Positions 52,545 through 60,927 of a DNA stretch of 64,000 nucleotides are shown here, in pieces. The stretch lies in assembly GCF_012849095.1 (NCBI RefSeq), contig NZ_CP051680.1, positions 4,929,501 through 4,993,500 on the forward strand. The letters are read 5' to 3'. This DNA is from Cohnella herbarum. GTDB taxonomy: Bacteria > Bacillota > Bacilli > Paenibacillales > Paenibacillaceae. The position numbers and the translations under genes are program-made. A model generated the notes under the pieces. That model searched no databases. It was not told the DNA's origin and saw only the letters and a program-made list of their open reading frames with translations. Numbering within the stretch: the first letter of the stretch is position 1; every line of letters begins with the position of its first letter.

Positions 52545-54343
52545 TCCGCGTTTCCTCCCTTGTCGATCGTCGGCAACGCAATCGTAACCGTCATGCCTTC
52601 CCCGTATACGCTGCGGATTTCGAGTCCGTATTCCTGGCCGAAATACAGCTTGATCCGCTCGTCCGTTACCTTTAACCCGAACCCGCCCGTATTTTTGTTT
52701 TTATCCTGATTCGTATCTTGCGGGTTAAAGATGGTTTCTAGCTTTTCCTTCGGAATACCGACCCCGTTATCGCTGACGGAGAGGATCAAACGATCTTCCA
52801 CGATCCTGCCCGCAATGTCGATATGGCCTTTGCCCCGTTTATTCTTCAGGCCGTGATAGATGGAATTTTCCACGATCGGTTGAAGCAATAGCTTGATCGT
52901 ATTGTAATGAAATACGACCGGATCGATGTCCATCGCGTACGTCATTTGATCTCCGTAACGGATTTTCAGAATTTCCAAATACGTTTGCGTGATGACGATC
53001 TCGTCCTCCACCGTAATGATCGCGCTGCCCTTGCTAAGTACCCCGCGATAGAACTGGGCCAGTTGATTAACGATTTTAACGACGTCCGCGTTCCGTTTCA
53101 AGTCGGCAAGGCCGCATATGCTCTCCAGCGTGTTGTATAAGAAGTGCGGGTTGATCTGCGATTGCATGACGGCAAGCTCGTATTCTCTCTTCTGCCGCTG
53201 CTCCTCGATGATATTATTCATCAACAGCTTCGTGTTGCCGACCATTTTGTTGAATTCCTTAGCCAAGGCGCCGATCTCGTCCCTCGACTTGATGTTCAGC
53301 TTAACGTCGAGATTGCCTTCCTGCACGTCGCGCACCGTTTCCTTGATGACGTTCAGCGGTCTCGTAATCGATTTGGAGATCAGGATGGTAAGGATCACCG
53401 CGGCCAGCACGAACAAAGCGCCGATTCCGATGAATTTCTCGGTCAGAACTTGGTTGTCTTTCGTTATTTCGTAGATCGGAACGGTTCCGATGATGACCCA
53501 ATCGAATCTCGGGTAACTTCGGGAGACGACCAAATAATCTTGTCCGTCCATACGGAACACTTTCCCGCCTTCGTTGTCGAGCGCCCACGGGAAATAATCG
53601 TAATTGCTGATCGAGGTATAGAGCTTGTCCTTGCGGGTATCGGAGGCCACGATTCCGTTCTTGTTCACGATGAAAATATTCCCGCTCGTCCCGATGTCGA
53701 TATTGGAAAACTGGTTGGCGATATATCTTTCGTCGATGGATAACTGGAGGAGACCGAGGGGGACCCCCGTTTTGGAGGAATTAAACTTCTGAAACAAGGA
53801 AATGACGTTACGGCTGTCGTTTCCTTTCAAATAATTGCTCTCGTGGGTATTCTGCCATTCTACTCCGTACATGCTGTTCGCGAACTTCTTGAAATAGATG
53901 TCGCTGACATTGCGAATGTTACCCAAATTTCCCGAATCGTAAATGTTGTCATGTAGATCATATAAGATCAAGGAATCGACGAAGGTTTTGGAGTCCACGA
54001 TATTCCGCAACGATTCCTGCGTCGCGTAATATTTATTGTAATTTTCAAGCTCGTTCGTCGACTGGGGCGCGCCGATCACGTCTTGGATCGTATTGTTCGT
54101 GATCGCGATTTTGGAGTAGTTTTCGGCGTTATCGAAAATGATTTCCAGCTTCTCCGATACCAGCTTCAGATTTTGCGCCGTATTTTCGATCGCTTTGCCG
54201 ATCAAGATGCCCGAAGAGATTCGGAACGCGATCACCGCGAGCAGAATGATCAGAACGGATAACGCCAGCATGAACGACAGCGTTATTTTCTTATTAATGG
54301 ACAAGGAGTAGTAATAATCCGTAAGCTTCTTTCCGATGGACAA
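52541..54343 (-). CDS. YesM-type sensor histidine kinase
   Basis: About 600 residues from the TTG at 54343, which has GGCGGAG 8 nt upstream. The frame extends to 54427, but that part runs through the terminator of the PhyH gene. Helix 1 (about 15-40), an extracellular dCache-like domain (to about 300), helix 2, and HAMP (SKSITRPLNVIKETVRDVQE) come in order. The phosphoacceptor region is SQINPHFLYNTLESI; ATP-binding boxes are QPIVENSIYHGL, VSDNGVGIP and GFGLKVTDERI. It forms a pair with the overlapping YesN-type gene. Confidence 0.92.
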   Translation of the reverse strand: MSIGKKLTDYYYSLSINKKITLSFMLALSVLIILLAVIAFRISSGILIGKAIENTAQNLKLVSEKLEIIFDNAENYSKIAITNNTIQDVIGAPQSTNELENYNKYYATQESLRNIVDSKTFVDSLILYDLHDNIYDSGNLGNIRNVSDIYFKKFANSMYGVEWQNTHESNYLKGNDSRNVISLFQKFNSSKTGVPLGLLQLSIDERYIANQFSNIDIGTSGNIFIVNKNGIVASDTRKDKLYTSISNYDYFPWALDNEGGKVFRMDGQDYLVVSRSYPRFDWVIIGTVPIYEITKDNQVLTEKFIGIGALFVLAAVILTILISKSITRPLNVIKETVRDVQEGNLDVKLNIKSRDEIGALAKEFNKMVGNTKLLMNNIIEEQRQKREYELAVMQSQINPHFLYNTLESICGLADLKRNADVVKIVNQLAQFYRGVLSKGSAIITVEDEIVITQTYLEILKIRYGDQMTYAMDIDPVVFHYNTIKLLLQPIVENSIYHGLKNKRGKGHIDIAGRIVEDRLILSVSDNGVGIPKEKLETIFNPQDTNQDKNKNTGGFGLKVTDERIKLYFGQEYGLEIRSVYGEGMTVTIALPTIDKGGNAE

Positions 54344-54380
54344 GGGCAATTCTCCGCCTTCCTCTTCTAAGATGTCGGAT

Positions 54381-54420
54381 ACGCAAAAAGAAGGTGACGG
54401 CTCACCTTCTTTTTTTGCGT
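54381..54420. terminator. Terminator between the PhyH-type gene and the kinase gene
   Basis: An almost perfect stem (ACGCAAAAAGAAGGTGA and its complement, 4-nt loop) with T-runs on both strands. It ends the PhyH transcript only 38 bp before the kinase start codon, so little room is left for a separate kinase promoter. Confidence 0.87.
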
Positions 54421-54463
54421 ATTTCATAACCCCGCCGCCGAACGTCAGCTTGTTAGTCCGGCT

Positions 54464-55336
54464 TTACTCCGGGGAATGCTCATTCCTATTGTGCAACCAA
54501 TCTTCCAATGTCGCAACCCTGTCCGGATATTCATAGCTGCGGGCCAAGAATCCCGCGCCATGATTCGCCATCGGATCTTGGTCGGTCGGCTGGTATCTCA
54601 GGTCTACGCTCCAACGGATGCCGTCCGATTGATTCGGCGTGGACATATGAAGCAAGCGGTCATTAAACAAGATGGCGGTTCCCGCCTTGACGGGAAGAGC
54701 TACCGTGGGCGCTTTGCCGATCTGCTCATCCTTTAAGGCCGTATAGCCCGTTCCCGTCGTCGACTCCTCGTGCCACTTCAACAGCTTTTTCCGATGCGTA
54801 CCCGGCTTCAGATGCAAACAGCCGTTCTCAAGCGTAGCGTCCACGAACGAAATCCACACGGTGATGACCGGATTCGAATTGGCGTCCGGCCAGTACGACT
54901 TGTCCTGATGCCACGGAACGGCTCCCGCCGCGACTCCGGGTACTTTGGGACGAACGTTATAGACAGGATTGCTGAAAATCTCTCCGCCTATGAGCGACTC
55001 GACCGCGTCGAGAATCTTCGGATTGCTCATCAGTCGATAATAGCCGGGAATCCGGTCGCGCCAGCTTCTGCCGTATTTCAGAAACTCTTTGTCCGTCATT
55101 CCCTTGAATAACTCCGATAAGCGATATTCGAACGGTAGGTTCTCCAATTTATCGGTAATCATTCCATCCCCGTAAAGCTCGTCGGCGATCCAAGATACTT
55201 TCTCCATCATCGCTTGCTTCGGCGCCTGCATATCTTCATCCGACAATAAATCCGTCAGCACGACGTAGCCGTTCGTATGATAATGCTCCAGTTGGTCTTT
55301 GTTAAGATTTCCTCCGGAACGTTGCCTATTATCCAT
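54464..55336 (-). CDS. Phytanoyl-CoA dioxygenase (PhyH) family protein
   Basis: About 290 residues from the ATG at 55336 (GGAGG 8 nt upstream); the ATG at 55351 lies before that site. It is an Fe(II)/2-oxoglutarate oxygenase. The metal motif H-x-D is in PWHQDKSYWPD, the distal His is in RLLHMSTPNQS, and the 2-oxoglutarate-binding Arg is likely in GIRWSVDLRYQP. The family hydroxylates small molecules, and the substrate is not predictable. It is divergent from an AraC regulator across 139 bp, a common arrangement for control by that regulator. Confidence 0.88.
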   Translation of the reverse strand: MDNRQRSGGNLNKDQLEHYHTNGYVVLTDLLSDEDMQAPKQAMMEKVSWIADELYGDGMITDKLENLPFEYRLSELFKGMTDKEFLKYGRSWRDRIPGYYRLMSNPKILDAVESLIGGEIFSNPVYNVRPKVPGVAAGAVPWHQDKSYWPDANSNPVITVWISFVDATLENGCLHLKPGTHRKKLLKWHEESTTGTGYTALKDEQIGKAPTVALPVKAGTAILFNDRLLHMSTPNQSDGIRWSVDLRYQPTDQDPMANHGAGFLARSYEYPDRVATLEDWLHNRNEHSPE

Positions 55337-55475
55337 ATCGATAACCTCCATAAAGTTTATCTTCTAACTGGATTCATTGTATCATTAGGGTTAGCTATTG
55401 GATTTGAACGACATTCCAATCATTTGTACGAATTTCCGCTAAATTATCGCAAGATGAGATGGGGAGTCCGATAAA

Positions 55476-56324
55476 TTGAAGACACTGGCAGAAATCGCTC
55501 CGTTTGTCCGCTTAGCGCTTCCGTGGTCCTATATCGGAGAGGCTGCCGAAGGCACGCGCGTCGGATACGCTTATGCTTTTCATCTTTTCACCGAGGGCAG
55601 AGGGCATGTCCTCGTCGAGGGTACGACCTACGCCGTAGAGAAAGGCGCGCTCCTGTTCATTCGGCCGGGACAAGTCCACTCCTTCCATCATCAACCTGGA
55701 TTTGCGATGGAATCTTACAACGCTTATTGCGACTTCTGGGAGAAACCGACCGCGTTGAACCCGCGTTTCGCTTTTCACCCCGCGCCCCCCGAGCCGTCGC
55801 TCATGACCCGAATCGAGGGATGCCCGGAGTTGGATTCGTTACCTACCAAATGCTCGCTCACTCCCTACCCCTATCTCGTAGAACTGTTCATGCAAGTCTC
55901 CAAATCGTTCGAATCCGCGCATTATGCCCAACAAATTACCGGCAGCTTAATGCAGGCTTTCTTATTACGTTGGTATAACAGCTTCACAAGCCCGAACCCC
56001 AGCGATTATCGTATTTTGAGAATCACGGAGGAAATGGAACGGCATCCCGAACGACAGACGAGTTACGAGCAATGGTGCGAAAAATGCAATTTGGAGAAAT
56101 CGCATTTCTATAAGCTGTTCAAGAAGGAAACCGGAATGACGCCGAAGGAGTATTTGCTCAAGATGAAAATGAAAAAGGCGATCGTTCTGCTGCAAGAGAG
56201 CAGGCAGTCGATCACCTCTATCGCGGATCAGCTCGGTTACGACTCGATCCATTATTTTTCCAAACAATTTTCCGCCTTCTACGGGATTAGCCCCTCCCGA
56301 TTTCGTTCCGAGACTACGATATAG
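55476..56324 (+). CDS. AraC-family regulator with cupin sensor domain
   Basis: A 282-residue regulator starting at TTG (55476), with GGGGAG 9 nt upstream. The N-terminal half is an AraC-type cupin (FHLFTEGRGHVLVEG, ALLFIRPGQVHSFHH). The C-terminal half has two helix-turn-helix motifs (KCNLEKSHFYKLFKKETG and ITSIADQLGYDSIHYFSKQF). It probably controls itself and the divergent PhyH gene in answer to a small ligand, perhaps a sugar. The region 55337-55475 should hold the binding sites; no clear direct repeat was picked out by eye. Confidence 0.9.
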   Translation: MKTLAEIAPFVRLALPWSYIGEAAEGTRVGYAYAFHLFTEGRGHVLVEGTTYAVEKGALLFIRPGQVHSFHHQPGFAMESYNAYCDFWEKPTALNPRFAFHPAPPEPSLMTRIEGCPELDSLPTKCSLTPYPYLVELFMQVSKSFESAHYAQQITGSLMQAFLLRWYNSFTSPNPSDYRILRITEEMERHPERQTSYEQWCEKCNLEKSHFYKLFKKETGMTPKEYLLKMKMKKAIVLLQESRQSITSIADQLGYDSIHYFSKQFSAFYGISPSRFRSETTI

Positions 56325-56449
56325 CCGTTTCGAAATAGCGATCGTCGCGAAATACCACTTTGTTTGACGAACGCGCACTACCTTTGTCGCAGGTGCAGGG
56401 AGCAGGCAACGAGTCTCGAATTTAGGTAAAACAATGCCTGCGAAATGGA

Positions 56450-56983
56450 GTGGTTAACCTGAATACGATGAAAACGAAGGACGCGGCTATACTGCTGGAC
56501 GTCAGCCAAACGACAGTCAAAAGATGGGCCTCCCAATACCCTGCCAGCTTCCACAAGGATCGGTTAGGTCACTATATCTTCACCGGCCACCAAATTAACA
56601 TGCTTCTATATATCAAAGAACAGATCGAGCAAGGCGGAACCTTGGATCAAATCGCGTTGCCCGTTAGTCTCCCTCTCTCTTCCCCTGAGAAAGCGGAGAC
56701 GGATCCTATGCCGAAGGACAATAGCGAGCTTCTCTCCCGCATCCGCGAAATCGAACGCTCCGTAGGGCAGAAGGCCGACGAAGTCGTCTCCGCGCAAGTT
56801 CTTCAGCATCGGGCGGAGCTCGACGAGTTGCGTCAAATGGTTGCCCAGCTCGCTGCTACCATTGAAACGCTGAACGGCAAAGGGACTAAGCCGCCCGTTC
56901 AACACGGTGAATTTCGTCTGCCGATCGTTAAAGAAACCCCAACTCCGGCCAAAAAAAGAAGGTTTTTCCGCTCTTTTTTCTGA
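56450..56983 (+). CDS. MerR-like HTH protein with coiled coil, RacA-like
   Basis: Up to 177 residues. The N-terminal helix-turn-helix NTMKTKDAAILLDVSQTTVK, followed by RWASQYPASFHKDRLGHYIF, resembles B. subtilis RacA (184 residues), which anchors the chromosome to the cell pole during sporulation. A coiled coil (about 85-145) and a basic tail (AKKRRFFRSFF) follow, as in RacA. The start is unclear. GTG at 56450 overlaps the GGAG box, ATG at 56468 is 17 nt from it, and a CTG at 56459 has the best spacing and gives MNTMKTKDAA. Homology to RacA is likely but by eye only. Confidence 0.78.
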   Translation: MVNLNTMKTKDAAILLDVSQTTVKRWASQYPASFHKDRLGHYIFTGHQINMLLYIKEQIEQGGTLDQIALPVSLPLSSPEKAETDPMPKDNSELLSRIREIERSVGQKADEVVSAQVLQHRAELDELRQMVAQLAATIETLNGKGTKPPVQHGEFRLPIVKETPTPAKKRRFFRSFF

Positions 56984-57005
56984 AAAGGGACAACCTATCG
57001 ATTTT

Positions 57006-57035
57006 TTGACAAAACATTTAAAAATCCGATATTTT
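57006..57035 (+). promoter_or_regulatory. Possible sigma-A promoter upstream of the deacetylase gene
   Basis: TTGACA at 57006-57011 and TATTTT at 57030-57035, with an 18-bp spacer. The leader would be about 150 nt. The -10 box is poor. Confidence 0.35.
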
Positions 57036-57194
57036 CCTCTAACTTTTTCTGTTCTGTTACGTCTAATAAGATAACCAAAAAGAACAGATAGCGATATCGG
57101 TCAGCGCAGGCGGGGATGGGGATCTCTCCTGCGCGGATCATCCCCGAACGCCTCTCGTTTCTGAATGGAAAGAGCAATAGTGGAGGAACGGGCA

Positions 57195-58043
57195 ATGCGG
57201 GGAAAACTAACAAAAAGAAGGCATACTTTGCTAGGTATGCTGGTATTCATCATGCTTGCGGCTTGTTTAAGCGGCTGCTCGCTGCTGCAAGCCGAGGCGG
57301 CTTCTCCGGAAGCAGCGCCAGGCGAGACGAGCTCGACGGAAACTGCTCCTCCAACGAACGCGGAAGCTCAGCCACCGACGGATCATGTACTGCCGCCTAC
57401 GCCCTCCCCGACGGACAAGGAGAATAACGAGCACCGAAAACTTATCGCTTTGACTTTCGATGACGGCCCGGACAGCAAGTACACGACGCAAATTTTGGAT
57501 ATTCTAGCGGAAAACGACGTGAAAGCCACTTTCTTCGTTGTGGGCACTCAGGTAGGCAAATACCCGGAGGTCGCGAAACGAATCGTCGAGGAAGGCCATT
57601 CCATCGGCAACCACTCTTGGTCGCATAGCGACTTAACTAAGTTGTCCGAGAAAGCACGCAATAAAGAGATCGACAGAACCCAGCAAGCCATTATCGAAGC
57701 TACCGGCAATACTCCTCATCTTCTTCGGGCTCCGTACGGAGCCATATCGAAAACGGTGTTGAATTCGATTCACGGCTACGACATGAAACATGTGTACTGG
57801 ACCGTAGATACGCGGGATTGGGCGGGTACCCCCGTCGATGAGATGCACCGGAACGTAATGACCAATGCCGGCAAAGGCGGGATCGTGCTTATGCATTCCT
57901 TCGGTGGCCGCAAGCACGCCATCGAGCATACCGTGAAGCTTCTGCCGTCTATTATCAAAGACTTGAAAGCTAAGGGTTACGAGTTGGTTACGGTCGACGA
58001 ATTGATCGCATCGGGGCAATACTCTCAATCCGTTATTAAATAG
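57195..58043 (+). CDS. Polysaccharide deacetylase lipoprotein (NodB domain)
   Basis: About 282 residues from the ATG at 57195 (GGAGG upstream); a start at 57165 precedes that site. The signal ends in the lipobox LSGC, followed by a Ser/Pro/Ala/Glu-rich linker to about residue 85. The NodB domain has all five motifs: TFDDGPDS, NHSWSHSDL (H-S-x-x-H), RAPYG, DTRDWAG and VLMHSFG. Such enzymes deacetylate peptidoglycan or other N-acetylated polymers outside the cell (PgdA/PdaA relatives). The Asp and His ligands are all present, so it should be active. Confidence 0.92.
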   Translation: MRGKLTKRRHTLLGMLVFIMLAACLSGCSLLQAEAASPEAAPGETSSTETAPPTNAEAQPPTDHVLPPTPSPTDKENNEHRKLIALTFDDGPDSKYTTQILDILAENDVKATFFVVGTQVGKYPEVAKRIVEEGHSIGNHSWSHSDLTKLSEKARNKEIDRTQQAIIEATGNTPHLLRAPYGAISKTVLNSIHGYDMKHVYWTVDTRDWAGTPVDEMHRNVMTNAGKGGIVLMHSFGGRKHAIEHTVKLLPSIIKDLKAKGYELVTVDELIASGQYSQSVIK

Positions 58044-58063
58044 TATAAGCATAAAAGGTTTCC

Positions 58064-58110
58064 AAAGGCCGAACGTCTATCCCGCGAAAGGATGGAAGTT
58101 CGGCCTTTTA
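58064..58110 (+). terminator. Terminator of the deacetylase gene
   Basis: Arms AAAGGCCGAAC (58064-58074) and GTTCGGCCTTT (58098-58108), extended by a further imperfect pairing, with TTTTAT at the end. It also reads on the minus strand toward the methyltransferase stop at 58117. Confidence 0.83.
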
Positions 58111-58116
58111 TGTTCG

Positions 58117-58725
58117 TTACGATGAGAGTCGCGTTTCCTCTAGCGGCTTCTTATACACGTAAATGCGGGTCCGGTAGATATCCTTGCAAATAATCGTCTT
58201 CTCCGGCTTCCAACCCGGAAGGGCGAAGCAGACGCTAACGATGCTCGCTCCGGGCGCCAATTGCTCCGCCAGCAGCGGGCCAAGCCGTCTCATCGCTCCA
58301 GGGTACAGGTAGAAGACGACCGCTTGGGCTTCCCGATAGGAGATGCGATAAATATCATCCCTGAGGAAGGTTACGAGAGGAACAGCGTCACCTGCGGTGC
58401 CCGCAACCGGTCGAACTCCGAACGTCAGCCACGCCGCGATTCGGGAGAACGCGAGCGGCAACGGCGAGTTCTCCACGCCCCGTACGCGCCATCCTTCGCA
58501 ATGTTTGGCAAGATAGACGCCCAGCGTCCCCCACCCCGATCCCGCTTCCACGAGCAGACCGCCGTCGCCGATTCCGTTCACTTCCTCGGCTACGGCTCGC
58601 CTGACCCGCAGAGACGAAGGCATCGGGGTAATCCCGTTCCTCCAGCTCATCCAGACGATGGAGAGCGCGGCGGTAAGAACCGTAATCACGATTACGAGAG
58701 AGATAGTTTCATATAATCCGATCAC
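58117..58725 (-). CDS. Membrane-anchored class I methyltransferase
   Basis: About 202 residues from the GTG at 58725, which has GAGG 8 nt upstream; the frame extends to 58764 without a site. An N-terminal helix (about 4-27, SLVIVITVLTAALSIVWM) anchors it. The SAM-binding motif I is LLVEAGSGWGTLGVYL, with the acidic end of strand 2 in VRGVENSPL. After that strand the motif order is that of class I enzymes. The acceptor is unknown. Monocistronic. Confidence 0.8.
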   Translation of the reverse strand: MIGLYETISLVIVITVLTAALSIVWMSWRNGITPMPSSLRVRRAVAEEVNGIGDGGLLVEAGSGWGTLGVYLAKHCEGWRVRGVENSPLPLAFSRIAAWLTFGVRPVAGTAGDAVPLVTFLRDDIYRISYREAQAVVFYLYPGAMRRLGPLLAEQLAPGASIVSVCFALPGWKPEKTIICKDIYRTRIYVYKKPLEETRLSS

Positions 58726-58922
58726 CCTATAAACCTCGCATTTCCGCATAGATGCCTGATCCAAGCATAAACGGCTATCGCCGTCCTTCGGGATGGCGGG
58801 TGAACGGTTATGTCGGAGGAGATTCGGATATGGATAACGAATTATCCATTCTGAATCTCTTAGTAATCAGATTACATTCCTCTAGGATGGAACGCAAGGA
58901 TCGTATTGCTTATTCACGATTA

Positions 58923-59696
58923 TCATCCGGCGAACGTGATCGGTGAACGGTTCGGTTCCTCTATTCCTCTACCAATCCAGTTTTCCGTTATCGTTGTAGA
59001 ACCCCCCGAACGCACGTCATCCGGCAGGGTAGCTAGCTTAACCGCCGTATACGCGCCTTCGATGGGCGTTCTCGATCCGGCGAAATTGGTCAAGCTCGTC
59101 GCGCAATAACCGGGATCCGCGGAGCTCACTTTAATCCCCGTATCCCTTAGTTCATTCGCGAAAAATACGGTAAGCGCGTTGACCGCGGTTTTCGAGGAAT
59201 TGTAACCGAGCATCAGGAATGAGGCGAGCTCGAAATTCGGATCGCTGTTCAAGCTTAACGAGCCCAGCGAGCTGGACATGTTCACGATCCGTCCGCCCGT
59301 GGAATTGCGAAGCAACGGGAGCATCGCCTTCGTGACCCGGAATACGCCGAATACGTTCGTCTCGTAAACCTGTTTCATCGTCTCGATATCCAAGCCGCTC
59401 GGAGGATCTTCAGGCAGAAAAATCCCCGCGTTATTGACCAGGATGTCCAATTTTCCGAAGGCGTACGTAATCATAGAGTAAGCTTGATCAATGGAGCGCT
59501 GATCGGTGACGTCTATCTTGACGAAATGAGCATCCACGCCTTGCGCAACGAGTTTTCCCGCCGCTTCCTTGCCCCTTCCCTCGTCCCTTGCCCCGACCAG
59601 AACGGTTATGCCTCTCTCTCCCAGTTGCCGGCAAATCTCGAAACCTATTCCTTTATTTGCCCCTGTTACGAGCGCGACTTTGACAAGATCCCTCAT
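58923..59696 (-). CDS. Short-chain dehydrogenase, carbonyl reductase-like
   Basis: About 257 residues from the ATG at 59696 (CGGAG 5 nt upstream); the open frame reaches 59798. Motifs: TGANKGIG at the N-terminus, NNAG, Ser in NMSSSLGS, YNSSK. The TGANKGIGFEICRQL start and a Ser-rich active-site loop are seen in the carbonyl reductase group of SDRs. It uses NADPH to reduce small carbonyls. It is divergent from the MerR-methyltransferase gene over 225 bp. Confidence 0.88.
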   Translation of the reverse strand: MRDLVKVALVTGANKGIGFEICRQLGERGITVLVGARDEGRGKEAAGKLVAQGVDAHFVKIDVTDQRSIDQAYSMITYAFGKLDILVNNAGIFLPEDPPSGLDIETMKQVYETNVFGVFRVTKAMLPLLRNSTGGRIVNMSSSLGSLSLNSDPNFELASFLMLGYNSSKTAVNALTVFFANELRDTGIKVSSADPGYCATSLTNFAGSRTPIEGAYTAVKLATLPDDVRSGGSTTITENWIGRGIEEPNRSPITFAG

Positions 59697-59869
59697 TTCG
59701 ACTCCGTTCCTCCCATTTCGATCTATTATTTTCCGACCCTTCCAGTATATTTTTCCGTTAAACTCGCTCCAAGTGAGCGCCGTCACCACTTTGGTCATTA
59801 ATTAAATGACAGATATGCATGACTTGTCTTGCTGCTATGGAGATAAAATCAAATCGTACCCTAGCCCCC

Positions 59870-59900
59870 TTTACATTGACGCAAGGTCAACGTTTACAAT
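59870..59900 (+). promoter_or_regulatory. MerR-type promoter (19-bp spacer with dyad)
   Basis: -35 TTTACA (59870-59875) and -10 TACAAT (59895-59900) are separated by exactly 19 bp. The spacer holds the dyad TTGAC (59876-59880) and GTCAA (59886-59890). This is the geometry of promoters that MerR-family proteins activate by DNA distortion. The next gene encodes a MerR domain, so autoactivation is likely. Confidence 0.8.
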
Positions 59901-59921
59901 GAGAATATAGGGGTGATCGAT

Positions 59922-60923
59922 ATGAAGATCAAGGAAGTGGCGGTTAAGCTGAACCTCACTCCGAGAGCGGTCCGTCTGTACGAGAAGAAAGGTCTGCTGT
60001 CTCCCTCCAAGCAACCGGACAACCGTTACAGGACCTTCACGGAGCAAGACGTATGGAGATTGCAGACGATAGTGTCCCTGCGGGAAGCCGGGATGTCGTT
60101 GACGGATATTAAGACGGCTTTGGAAAAATGGGACGAGAACGACACGGAGGAGCTTCAATACTATCTCGAGCTGCAACGGTCGGCCATGGTTTCGGAGTGG
60201 CTGCGGATCAAGCAAGCGATCGAGACGACCGAGCGAATGATCGGACTGCTTAAGACCGATCGCTCCCTGCCTCTCGGCCATATTTTTCGATTGGCGGAAG
60301 CTTCCAAGCAACGGAGAGAGCAACGCGGCAACTGGATAGATAAGTGGGATTACAACCGGTTGGCGCCGACCCACGACGAACGGGTTTCCGTGAATTCCGG
60401 GTACTACGCGGATTATGAGCAAACGCTGGAATTCATCTTACGGAAGATACATCCGGCAGCCGGGGAAGAAGGATTGGATATCGGTACGGGAACCGGCAAT
60501 TTGGCGGCGAAATTCATCGAGCGGGGAGCTGTCATGTCGGGCGTCGATCAGTCCAAAGAGATGCTCCGTCTTTGCCAGAAGAAACACCCTTCGTTGGAAA
60601 CCAGAATCGGTAACTTCCTAGCCCTTCCCTATTTAGAGGAACAATTCGATTTCGTCGTATCCAGCTTTGCTTTTCATCATCTCGGACCCGAGCAGCAGTT
60701 GCTCGCATTGGAAGAAATGCGCAGAGTGATTAAACCCCGCGGAAGAATCTGCATCGCCGATCTTATGGAAGCGGCGGAAACGGAAGCTAGCCAACGTCGG
60801 ACCGAATCCGACTATCCCGAAGTCCACGTGCTCGTGGATTGGTTCGCGGCTAACGGGTACCGAACGGAAGTACATCGGATGAATGAACTACTTCATATTC
60901 TTTACGCATTTAAGGAGGATTGA
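59922..60923 (+). CDS. MerR regulator fused to a SAM-dependent methyltransferase
   Basis: About 333 residues from the ATG at 59922 (GGGGTG upstream). Residues 1-75 form a MerR helix-turn-helix (KIKEVAVKLNLTPRAVRLYE, YRTFTEQDVWRLQTIV). A helical linker follows (about 80-135). Residues about 150-333 form a class I methyltransferase with motif I GLDIGTGTGNLAAKF, then SGVDQSKEML and the VVSSFAFHHLGP motif. The sensor domain of a normal MerR protein is thus replaced by an enzyme fold, which may bind or modify the inducer. A second methyltransferase gene follows after 4 bp. Confidence 0.9.
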   Translation: MKIKEVAVKLNLTPRAVRLYEKKGLLSPSKQPDNRYRTFTEQDVWRLQTIVSLREAGMSLTDIKTALEKWDENDTEELQYYLELQRSAMVSEWLRIKQAIETTERMIGLLKTDRSLPLGHIFRLAEASKQRREQRGNWIDKWDYNRLAPTHDERVSVNSGYYADYEQTLEFILRKIHPAAGEEGLDIGTGTGNLAAKFIERGAVMSGVDQSKEMLRLCQKKHPSLETRIGNFLALPYLEEQFDFVVSSFAFHHLGPEQQLLALEEMRRVIKPRGRICIADLMEAAETEASQRRTESDYPEVHVLVDWFAANGYRTEVHRMNELLHILYAFKED

Positions 60924-60927
60924 ACAG

